Part shown: positions 1-5,056 of the stretch, one piece after another
How positions within the stretch are numbered: position 1 is the first letter of the stretch
Layout of the letters: each line of letters starts with the position of its first letter
From: Bacillota bacterium
GTDB taxonomy: Bacteria; Bacillota_E; Sulfobacillia; Sulfobacillales; Sulfobacillaceae
Direction of reading: 5' to 3'
Length of the DNA stretch: 6,825 nt
Assembly: GCA_021802225.1 (NCBI GenBank)
Contig: JAKAAS010000095.1
Location: forward strand, 1-6,825
Translations under genes and position numbers: made by a program
Notes under the pieces: generated by a model
Seen by the model: only the letters and a program-made list of their open reading frames with translations
Database searches by the model: none
Told to the model about the DNA's origin: nothing

Positions 1-25
1 TTCTTCTGTGACCGCATTCTGAGCC
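1..25 (+). repeat. 25-bp exact direct repeat, copy A (window edge)
   Basis: The 25 bases starting TTCTTCTGTG and ending TTCTGAGCC are identical to 3529-3553. The match begins at base 1, so its left limit is unknown. In this copy the bases encode residues of the DisA-like tail on the + strand. Confidence 0.9.
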
Positions 26-138
26 AGCTTCGCCAGGCCACGGCCAGGGAACTGGCAGAGATTGAGGGGTCAGGCCCGGCACTAGCTAAAACGCTATGGG
101 CGGCTTTGCACGAGCAAGACCCCGAACCCGGTTTGTGA
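1..138 (+). CDS. disA: DisA-like diadenylate cyclase, C-terminal end (5' truncated by window)
   Basis: The frame is open from base 1 to a TGA at 136-138 and gives the last 45 residues of a protein. The readable part contains a helix-hairpin-helix element, 'ATARELAEIEGSGPALAK', followed by a helix and a short tail ending EPGL. DisA proteins, which make the second messenger c-di-AMP from two ATP and scan DNA through a C-terminal HhH domain, end in this way. DisA also sits directly upstream of yacL in Bacillus and many clostridia, as it would here. The assignment rests on this motif and on synteny, because the catalytic domain lies outside the window. The first eight residues (FFCDRILS) fit the family less well than the rest; they are encoded by a 25-bp stretch that recurs exactly at 3529-3553, so the very edge may not be genuine. 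Another HhH protein such as a UvrC-type end is possible but less likely. Confidence 0.68.
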   Translation, partial: FFCDRILSQLRQATARELAEIEGSGPALAKTLWAALHEQDPEPGL

Positions 139-165
139 CGGCACCGGCAAACCCGGTGCCGTTTT
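138..165 (+). terminator. Intrinsic terminator after disA
   Basis: A perfect 10-bp stem (ACGGCACCGG at 138-147 with CCGGTGCCGT at 153-162) encloses a 5-nt loop and is followed by TTTT (162-165), with further T-rich sequence just downstream. It starts on the last base of the disA stop codon, so disA transcription should end here and yacL should need its own promoter. Confidence 0.85.
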
Positions 166-175
166 GCCAAATTCT

Positions 176-206
176 TTGCTTTTTCTCATCTATTCGGTGC
201 TATGAT
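176..206 (+). promoter_or_regulatory. Probable sigma-A promoter for yacL (extended -10)
   Basis: The AT-rich stretch after the disA terminator holds TGC-TATGAT (198-206), an extended -10 with five of six consensus bases. A weaker TTGCTT (176-181) lies at a long 19-bp spacing. Transcription would start near 213 and leave a leader of about 130 nt before the yacL ATG. The extended -10 is the main support; the -35 is poor. Confidence 0.42.
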
Positions 207-329
207 AAGATACACGGGGGTTATTCAAATTCTCTTTATCGGACTTGTAAATTAAGGTATTTATTCCACACCTCCGGGAGACACTAGAAATTGGGATGAC
301 AAGGAGTTGCTGGGTCATCTGATCATGAC

Positions 330-338
330 AGGAGGAGG
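330..338 (+). promoter_or_regulatory. Ribosome binding site that fixes the yacL start
   Basis: AGGAGGAGG at 330-338 is a strong Shine-Dalgarno sequence, 8 nt before the ATG at 347. The in-frame GTG at 338 touches this site and has no room for initiation, so 347 is preferred. Bases 334-340 are complementary to 269-275 in the same leader, which could mask the site. Confidence 0.8.
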
Positions 339-346
339 TGGCAGAT

Positions 347-1447
347 ATGGGAAAGACAGTGCGCCAAATTCTTACGATCCTTGGAGCCGTTCTAGGGATT
401 GCGGGCGTATTTCAGAATCTCCACATGTTAAAGGCGCTGCCATATCTGAACGGGCTAGGGCCGGATCGTGGCGTCATTTTACTCGCTATAGGCTTGGTGG
501 GCGGAGGTGCTGTGGGGTATATTTTGGGCCCGTGGCTGTGGGACGGGGCATCTAAAGCGATGGAATGGGGGGAGAGCCGTCTCCAAAAGACCCCAACCCA
601 GGACTTGCTGTCCGGTGCGGTGGGACTGATTGTCGGCCTGCTGATAGCGTTCCTCCTCACCTCGGAGCTCACCGGTTTTGGATTGCCGGGAATTCTCGTG
701 AGAATTGCCATTACTGTAGGCTTAGGCTACGTAGGGCTGCGGGTGTCGATCCGGAAGAAGGATGAACTCATGCGCCCGCAGAGCTGGCTGCCCCGGGTCA
801 AGCACCGGGCTCCGGCGGACAGCGTCAAGCCTAAAATCCTGGATACGTCCGTAATTATCGACGGCCGCATCGCGGACATCTGCCAGACGGGTTTTCTGGA
901 AGGGCCGCTGGTCATTCCGGGATTCGTGCTGGAAGAGCTGAGGCATATTGCGGACTCCGCAGACGTTCTGAAGCGCAACCGGGGACGGCGCGGCCTCGAT
1001 ATTCTCAATCACATCCAGAAGGAATTGAAGACGCAGGTGCAGATTTACGAGCGGGATGTTGACCCCAATTTGGAGGTGGACTCCAAGCTGCTGAAGCTGG
1101 CCAAGATTCTGGACGGGAAAGTCATCACCAACGATTTCAATCTCAATAAGGTGGCCGCATTGCAGGGAGTGCCCGTGTTGAACATCAATGAATTGGCCAA
1201 CGCAGTCAAACCTGTCGTCCTTCCGGGAGAAGAGATGGTGGTGCACGTGATTAAAGACGGCAAGGAATCGGGACAGGGCATAGGGTATCTGGATGACGGG
1301 ACCATGATAGTGGTCGATGGCGGCCGGAAATTTATTGGACAAACGGTGTCGGTGGTGGTCACCTCCGTGCTGCAAACGGCCGCAGGCCGCATGATTTTTG
1401 CTAAACTGAAAGCGGCGCTGAACAGTGTGGAACTGAGTGAAGCCTGA
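347..1447 (+). CDS. yacL: YacL-type membrane-anchored PIN-TRAM domain protein (putative ribonuclease)
   Basis: The product is 366 aa, the same size as Bacillus subtilis YacL. About four hydrophobic segments (roughly 7-22, 42-63, 87-105 and 111-131) place the N-terminus in the membrane. A cytoplasmic PIN nuclease-like domain follows (about 162-287), with the expected acidic residues: D166 in 'KILDTSVIIDGRIADI', E196/E197 in 'FVLEELRHIAD', D245 in 'EVDSKLLKLAK' and D263 in 'VITNDFNLNKV'. The C-terminus (about 294-355) is a TRAM domain ('GQGIGYLDDGTMIVVDGG'), a fold that usually binds RNA. PIN domains are metal-dependent RNases, so an RNA-cleaving role is likely, but the substrate of the YacL family is not established to my knowledge. 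The gene lies between disA and ispD as in Bacillus. It appears to be transcribed from its own promoter, since a terminator separates it from disA. The start at 347 is chosen from the SD spacing. Confidence 0.93.
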   Translation: MGKTVRQILTILGAVLGIAGVFQNLHMLKALPYLNGLGPDRGVILLAIGLVGGGAVGYILGPWLWDGASKAMEWGESRLQKTPTQDLLSGAVGLIVGLLIAFLLTSELTGFGLPGILVRIAITVGLGYVGLRVSIRKKDELMRPQSWLPRVKHRAPADSVKPKILDTSVIIDGRIADICQTGFLEGPLVIPGFVLEELRHIADSADVLKRNRGRRGLDILNHIQKELKTQVQIYERDVDPNLEVDSKLLKLAKILDGKVITNDFNLNKVAALQGVPVLNINELANAVKPVVLPGEEMVVHVIKDGKESGQGIGYLDDGTMIVVDGGRKFIGQTVSVVVTSVLQTAAGRMIFAKLKAALNSVELSEA

Positions 1448-1461
1448 GAGCACGAGAGTCG

Positions 1462-1493
1462 CACAAGAACCCGGCTGCTGCCGGGTTCTTGTG
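1462..1493 (+). terminator. Strong hairpin between yacL and ispD (terminator or attenuator)
   Basis: A perfect 13-bp stem (CACAAGAACCCGG at 1462-1474 with CCGGGTTCTTGTG at 1481-1493) closes a 6-nt loop. An outer CACGA/TCGTG pair (1451-1455 with 1495-1499) could extend it. It begins 14 bp after the yacL stop. No T-run follows the stem, so termination may be partial. I see no promoter between it and ispD, so some readthrough from yacL is probably what transcribes ispD and ispF. Confidence 0.6.
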
Positions 1494-1524
1494 ATCGTGA
1501 GCCGTAATGCGGCCGGATGACGGC

Positions 1525-1532
1525 AAGGAGGT
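1525..1532 (+). promoter_or_regulatory. Ribosome binding site that fixes the ispD start
   Basis: AAGGAGGT lies 5 nt before the GTG at 1538. The longer frame from the ATG at 1517 would place this site inside the coding sequence and would add residues (MTARRWR) that precede the normal IspD N-terminal strand, so the GTG is preferred. Confidence 0.8.
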
Positions 1533-1537
1533 GGCGT

Positions 1538-2257
1538 GTGAAGAGTTTTGGCTTATTGCTGGCGGCCGGCCAAAGCCTGCGCATGGGCCCTTATGGATCC
1601 AAAATGTGGATTGTGCTGCAGGGCCGTCCGGCACTGGCCTGGAGTCTCGAGAATTTTGCGGCAGGGGGCCGGTTTGATGGGGGCGTGGTAGTGGTCCGGC
1701 CCGAACATGAAGCCGAGATCCTCCGCTGGCTGAAGAGCTATCGCCTGAACAACTGGGTGACGGCGCCGGGGGGCCGCGACCGCTATCTTTCCGTGCAAAG
1801 CGGGCTGGAAGCGCTGCGCGGCCAAATGGATCCGATGGATGTGGTGCTCATCCATGATGCCGCCCGCATTTTGGTTTCCGCCGAGGTGATTGACCGCGTG
1901 CGCGAAGCCGCCGGGGAATGGGGTGCGGCTTTGCCGGGCTTGACTGTCACCGATACGGTGAAACGCGTGGAAGAGCGGGACTGCGGGTTTGATGTGGTGG
2001 AGACGATCCCGCGCCTGTCCCTGCGTCTGGCGCAGACCCCGCAGGGGTTCCGGCAGCATGTGATCTGGGAGGCGCACCGCCATTGGCATCAGGGAGTGCC
2101 GACAGACGATGCCGAAGTGGTGGAAGCCCTGGGGCACCGGGTAGTCATGGTGGAAGGCGACCCAGCCAACCGCAAACTGACAACGCCGGAAGATATCTTG
2201 TGGTTTGAATGGAGGCTGCAAAATGCTGGGCACGAACCGGATCGGTCAGGGGATTGA
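1538..2257 (+). CDS. ispD: 2-C-methyl-D-erythritol 4-phosphate cytidylyltransferase
   Basis: IspD joins MEP to CTP, giving CDP-methylerythritol and pyrophosphate, the third step of the non-mevalonate isoprenoid pathway in the cytoplasm. The 239-aa product is close to the usual length of about 230. The nucleotide-binding N-terminus reads 'LLLAAGQSLRM' (6-16), with R15 and K22 in the expected places. Further family motifs are 'GGRDRYLSVQSGL' (78-90), 'IHDAARILVS' (105-114), 'TVTDTVKRV' (136-144), 'AQTPQGF' (165-171), 'TDDAEVVEALGH' (189-200) and 'NRKLTTPEDI' (211-220). Two positions are unusual: S13 where most IspDs have Gly (AAGxGxRM), and I111 where DAARP is normal. It overlaps ispF by 35 bp, so the two are likely translationally coupled. 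The GTG start follows a strong SD. Confidence 0.93.
   Translation: MKSFGLLLAAGQSLRMGPYGSKMWIVLQGRPALAWSLENFAAGGRFDGGVVVVRPEHEAEILRWLKSYRLNNWVTAPGGRDRYLSVQSGLEALRGQMDPMDVVLIHDAARILVSAEVIDRVREAAGEWGAALPGLTVTDTVKRVEERDCGFDVVETIPRLSLRLAQTPQGFRQHVIWEAHRHWHQGVPTDDAEVVEALGHRVVMVEGDPANRKLTTPEDILWFEWRLQNAGHEPDRSGD
2211..2215 (+). promoter_or_regulatory. Ribosome binding site that fixes the ispF start (inside ispD)
   Basis: GGAGG lies 7 nt before the ATG at 2223, within the last codons of ispD. This favours 2223 over the in-frame TTG at 2205, which would put the SD inside the gene. Confidence 0.7.
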
Positions 2258-2735
2258 TGTTCACCCGCTCGTCGAGGGCCGCCCACTGATTGTGGGCGGT
2301 GTTTCCATTCCCTATGACCGGGGGCTGGAGGGGGACACCGATGGCGATGTCCTGACTCACGCTCTGATGGATGCGATTTTGGGAGCCTTGGCGCTAGGCG
2401 ATTTGGGCACCCACTTCAAGAAGGGGGACCCCGGCGTTGACGGCGCATCCTCGCTGCTTCTGCTCCAGAAGGTGGCGGACATGATGCATGAGAGACACTA
2501 CCGCCTCTGGTCCGCGGATATGACGGTGGTCGCCGAGCATCCCCGCATGGCACCCTATATCAGCGCCATGCGCATCAACCTCAGCCGCGCTTGCTCCTGC
2601 CCAGTGGACCTTCTGTCCGTCAAAGCCACCACAACGGACCATCTAGGGGCTTTAGGGCGCGGGGAAGGGATAATGGCCCTGTGCGTGGTGCTGCTCGGCC
2701 ATGGCCCGGCTCAGGACGGTCCCCGGGACAGATAG
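2223..2735 (+). CDS. ispF: 2-C-methyl-D-erythritol 2,4-cyclodiphosphate synthase
   Basis: IspF cyclises CDP-ME 2-phosphate to MEcPP with release of CMP, the fifth MEP-pathway step; the enzyme is normally a trimer with one divalent metal ion per active site. The 170-aa product has the metal ligands D12 and H14 in 'RIGQGIDVHP' and H46 in 'DGDVLTHALMDA', plus the nucleotide-side motif 'KATTTDHLGALGRGEG' (134-149). The loop that normally reads G-H-S-D-(G/A)-D is G-D-T-D-G-D here (37-42), so the conserved His that contacts the substrate phosphate is D38. The rest of the fold is intact, so it is probably active. The C-terminal tail after about residue 160 is short and polar. It starts inside ispD, and its last 25 bp overlap the end of the convergent amidase gene; no terminator is visible between them. 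Confidence 0.93.
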   Translation: MLGTNRIGQGIDVHPLVEGRPLIVGGVSIPYDRGLEGDTDGDVLTHALMDAILGALALGDLGTHFKKGDPGVDGASSLLLLQKVADMMHERHYRLWSADMTVVAEHPRMAPYISAMRINLSRACSCPVDLLSVKATTTDHLGALGRGEGIMALCVVLLGHGPAQDGPRDR

Positions 2736-3388
2736 CGGACGACGCCCTGGTCGATAGCATGGGCCAGACGTGTCTGATACTGGGAGTTCACCAAACGGGA
2801 CTGGTCGAGAGGGTGGGTGATGAACCCCACCTCCACGTTGACTGCGGGCACCCCTGCTTCCTGCAGCACGAGCTGGCGGATCGGGCGGGGCGGGACAGCG
2901 CGTCCGCTGAGGGAGGCTAGAGCGGAGGACACTCGGTGGGCCAGCGCCAGAGATGCGGGGGAACCCGCACGGTAGTAGACAATCGGTCCAGAGGCCTGGC
3001 CTGTAGGTTCCGCATTGGTGTGGATGGAAATAAAGATGGTGGCGTGCCACTGCCGGGCTAAGGCGGCACGCAGATGCAGGTCCCGGCTGTTGCGGAACGG
3101 CGGTCCGCTAGGCGCCTGGTCCGCGGTGCGGGTGAGATAGGCGTGAAAATGATGGGAGCGGAGAAACCCTGCGAGAATCAGGCTAATGGATAAATTGATG
3201 TTTTTCTCATAGGGTCCTTGGGGTCCGCCAATGGCTCCGGGGTCGTATCCGCCATGCCCGGGGTCAATGACGATGGTGGGAAGCGCTTGGGTGACCGCCT
3301 GCCCGCGCGGAATGTGCGCCAGCGCCAGGCAAGCGCACACCAGTCCCATCACTGCGAATAAAGAGCTCCAGGCTGCCATCCGCCTCAT
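2711..3388 (-). CDS. cwlD: Secreted N-acetylmuramoyl-L-alanine amidase, CwlD-like (Amidase_3)
   Basis: The 225-aa product starts with a basic n-region and a hydrophobic stretch (about 5-24), an export signal or membrane anchor, followed by a zinc-dependent Amidase_3 domain. Its motifs are 'IVIDPGHGGYDPGA' (H45), 'YEKNINLSISL' (E61), 'FISIHTNA' (H123) and 'NVEVGFITHP' (E186), the expected zinc ligands and catalytic Glu. Enzymes of this family cut the bond between MurNAc and L-Ala of the stem peptide. The compact single-domain layout and the length are close to Bacillus CwlD (about 237 aa), which acts in formation of muramic-delta-lactam in the spore cortex. A vegetative wall amidase is the alternative. 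GGGGAGGGG upstream of the ATG serves as SD. The gene follows the 91-aa gene after about 100 bp and may share its transcript. Its 3' end overlaps ispF by 25 bp. Confidence 0.88.
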   Translation of the reverse strand: MRRMAAWSSLFAVMGLVCACLALAHIPRGQAVTQALPTIVIDPGHGGYDPGAIGGPQGPYEKNINLSISLILAGFLRSHHFHAYLTRTADQAPSGPPFRNSRDLHLRAALARQWHATIFISIHTNAEPTGQASGPIVYYRAGSPASLALAHRVSSALASLSGRAVPPRPIRQLVLQEAGVPAVNVEVGFITHPLDQSRLVNSQYQTRLAHAIDQGVVRYLSRGPS

Positions 3389-3489
3389 ATGTTGTCCCCT
3401 CCCCTGATCAGCTTATGCGCAAGACCCGCCTTAATAGACGCAGGGAGAAAAGAGAGAGGGGGCCAAGGAGGCGGTGCAAAGCCTGGCGG
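3389..3489. other. Gap between the 91-aa gene and the amidase gene, with a homopurine run
   Basis: No coding sequence or clear hairpin is visible here. Bases 3443-3462 are an unbroken 20-base purine run on the + strand, hence pyrimidine-rich in the minus-strand transcript. CATAAGCT on the minus strand (3417 down to 3410) resembles a sporulation sigma -10, but no convincing -35 accompanies it. Confidence 0.5.
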
Positions 3490-3765
3490 TCATGCGGTGG
3501 ACTGCACAAAGTCCCGCAGATCCCGCATTTCTTCTGTGACCGCATTCTGAGCCGTTTCGACACTCAGGCCAGAGGGATGCCCTTCTTGGGCACGGGCAAG
3601 ATTGTCTTGCAGCAATTCTTCGAGGAGGGCGAGAAAAGACAGCGCTGTCTCTACGCTGCAGTCGCCCCAGCGGCCGCTGCGGGCGGTGTGAAGAAAATCT
3701 TTCAAATTCAGATCTTGCCCGTCATGTTCATGATAATACCGTTCCAACAGAGTCTCTGGAGTCAT
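3490..3765 (-). CDS. Small acidic helical protein of unknown function (91 aa)
   Basis: I do not recognise this family. The protein is soluble and acidic, with one Cys ('GDCSVE') and no signal peptide or membrane segment. Long amphipathic stretches, for example 'ETALSFLALLEELLQ' and 'VTEEMRDLRDFVQS', suggest a mostly helical fold, perhaps one that pairs with itself or a partner. Its ATG (3763-3765) overlaps the TGA of the upstream lipoprotein gene by 4 bp (ATGA), and a modest GAAGAAGG lies about 8 nt before it, so translation is probably coupled to the lipoprotein. The overlap is the main argument that it is a real gene. Part of it (3529-3553) matches the first 25 bases of the window exactly. 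Confidence 0.72.
   Translation of the reverse strand: MTPETLLERYYHEHDGQDLNLKDFLHTARSGRWGDCSVETALSFLALLEELLQDNLARAQEGHPSGLSVETAQNAVTEEMRDLRDFVQSTA
3529..3553 (+). repeat. 25-bp exact direct repeat, copy B (inside the 91-aa gene)
   Basis: These bases are identical to 1-25. Here they lie antisense to the 91-aa gene, whose reverse complement encodes 'AQNAVTEE'. The same DNA is therefore read on opposite strands in two unrelated genes. Confidence 0.9.
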
Positions 3766-4952
3766 GATTGCGCCTTCTTCCCGTTCTTTGAGCTTCCGAC
3801 AACGCTACGGGTCAGGCGGCTGGAAAGCGCTGCCCGGCCGATAAAGGTTCCATAGCCAATATCCAGGACGCCCTGGGGCCCGGTGGCGATATGGGGCATG
3901 GGAGGCCAGTCCGGAGGCGCCCCGGAGCCGTGGCGGGGCCAGTGCGAAGCGGGGGAGGGATAGGCCAAGGAGGGCCATGGCCACTGCCTCAGCGGGCGGC
4001 CGGGGAGCCATAGGCTCAGGTGGCGCAGGCTGGCGATCCATAGTCCGCTTGGCCCTGCGGGCTGAGCAGCTAGCGGATTCAAATGCAGATGAGCCGTCCA
4101 GTGTACCGTGTCTGTGCCGGAAATGAACCCGACATTGCCGTTGGCATCCACAATCCACAAAGAGCGGGGCAGATTTCCCATGGCCACAAAAAAGTCTCCC
4201 CCGGGGGCGGTGGCCACCGGGGTCCAAAGGGCCTGGGCGGTATTGAGCGACCACAGGGTGTCCGCAGTCAGAAGCCAGAGGGTGTGGGATGAGCCGAAAG
4301 CAATGGCGACGGGATCTGCTGTCTCTGGGAGGGCAAAGGACTGCATCTGGCGGGTGCGGATGTTCATGAGACGCACCATCTGAGCACCTTGAAATGAGGT
4401 GTAGACGGACGCGGTATAGTTGCTGCGGTGCACTGTGGGGCCGGGAATCGCATAATCCCCCGGAACAAACCGACTGCCCGCCGTCCAACCCCCAACATAT
4501 CCCCAGTGCCGGTACCATACCGTATGGGTGCCGCTGACAACCAGATTCACAGCCCCCCAATACGAGGATTGAGAGAGATTTAAAGACTGCGCGCTAATGC
4601 CGGCCTGCGGTGGGAAATCCGGAGTCTCGGGCACCGCGGTCCAGATATTGCGGCGGCTTTCGGGACTGTACCAGCCAATTGTGGCGCTGTCTCCCAAAGG
4701 ATTGCTGGTGCCGTAGTAAATTCTCCCGCCGGGGCCTGGTAGCACAGAGGAAATTGATGTGCCTTCATTGAGCAGAACTTCGGGGCCGACCGAGACGGCG
4801 TGCCATTGAATGACAGGGACGGTCGCCAGTTCTGTTTTGCGAACAGCCGTCTGCACCGGAGAGGCGGACGGAGGGTGAGGCAGAGCGCCGCAACCGGCAA
4901 GGATGGCCGCGGCTGCTGCCACAATTCCCCAGCGGATCGGGTTTGCGCTCAA
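3762..4952 (-). CDS. Predicted lipoprotein with beta-propeller-like repeats
   Basis: The 396-aa product opens with a short basic/hydrophobic segment and a lipobox I-L-A-G-C at 17-21, so C21 should be lipid-modified and the protein held on the outer face of the membrane. A Pro/Ala/Thr-rich linker (about 22-48) precedes a Trp- and Gly-rich, strand-rich body. Similar short units recur: 'SHTLWLLTADTLWSL' (222-236), 'PRSLWIVDANGNVGFIS' (262-278) and 'PSGLWIASLRHLSLWLPG' (301-318). This resembles the blades of a beta-propeller of the two-component-sensor or Vgb/NHL kind. No catalytic motif is visible and I do not recognise a named family. The C-terminal tail is basic (SSKNGKKAQS). Translation probably starts at a TTG (4950-4952) after a G-rich SD-like run. 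It leads the minus-strand group, overlaps the 91-aa gene by 4 bp, and lies upstream of the amidase, which suggests a role at the wall such as a sensor, scaffold or amidase partner. Confidence 0.8.
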   Translation of the reverse strand: MSANPIRWGIVAAAAAILAGCGALPHPPSASPVQTAVRKTELATVPVIQWHAVSVGPEVLLNEGTSISSVLPGPGGRIYYGTSNPLGDSATIGWYSPESRRNIWTAVPETPDFPPQAGISAQSLNLSQSSYWGAVNLVVSGTHTVWYRHWGYVGGWTAGSRFVPGDYAIPGPTVHRSNYTASVYTSFQGAQMVRLMNIRTRQMQSFALPETADPVAIAFGSSHTLWLLTADTLWSLNTAQALWTPVATAPGGDFFVAMGNLPRSLWIVDANGNVGFISGTDTVHWTAHLHLNPLAAQPAGPSGLWIASLRHLSLWLPGRPLRQWPWPSLAYPSPASHWPRHGSGAPPDWPPMPHIATGPQGVLDIGYGTFIGRAALSSRLTRSVVGSSKNGKKAQS

Positions 4953-4978
4953 AGTTCTTCCCCCCCTTTCCTTATTTT

Positions 4979-5007
4979 AGTGTACCTTGGCTCCTTTCAA
5001 GGGGCAA
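4979..5007 (-). promoter_or_regulatory. Probable sigma-A promoter for the lipoprotein/91-aa/amidase group
   Basis: Read on the minus strand, TTGCCC (5007-5002) and TACACT (4984-4979) are separated by exactly 17 bp, giving a leader of about 20 nt before the TTG start at 4952. Both hexamers have four of six consensus bases. The spacer contains an inverted repeat, CCTTG-N8-CAAGG (4985-5002), that could be an operator. Confidence 0.5.
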
Positions 5008-5056
5008 CCGGCGCGCGCATGATCAGGAAAGAGGATGGAAAACCTGGAACCGGAAG

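Noticed and set aside
722..1453. Long open frame (243 codons) antisense to yacL
   Set aside because: It is the complement of a strongly supported PIN-TRAM gene; GC-rich codon use leaves few stops on the opposite strand, and the translation has no recognisable domain or start signal.
1553..2233. Open frame of 226 codons antisense to ispD
   Set aside because: It is a shadow of a gene whose catalytic motifs are clear; the translation is His/Pro-rich without domain features.
3415..3855. Plus-strand open frame of 146 codons beginning MRKTRLNRRR
   Set aside because: It is antisense to the 91-aa gene and the lipoprotein C-terminus, is extremely basic at the start with no SD support, and only repeats the FFCDRILS string because of the 25-bp duplication.
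3805..4560. Open frame of 251 codons on the minus strand overlapping the lipoprotein gene in another frame
   Set aside because: The lipoprotein frame has a lipobox, the ATGA junction and repeats; the other frame reads as Cys/Arg/His-rich shadow sequence.
4995..5023. Plus-strand promoter TTTCAA-N17-CATGAT for the DUF1002 gene
   Set aside because: The hexamers match consensus at only three and four positions; too weak to annotate.
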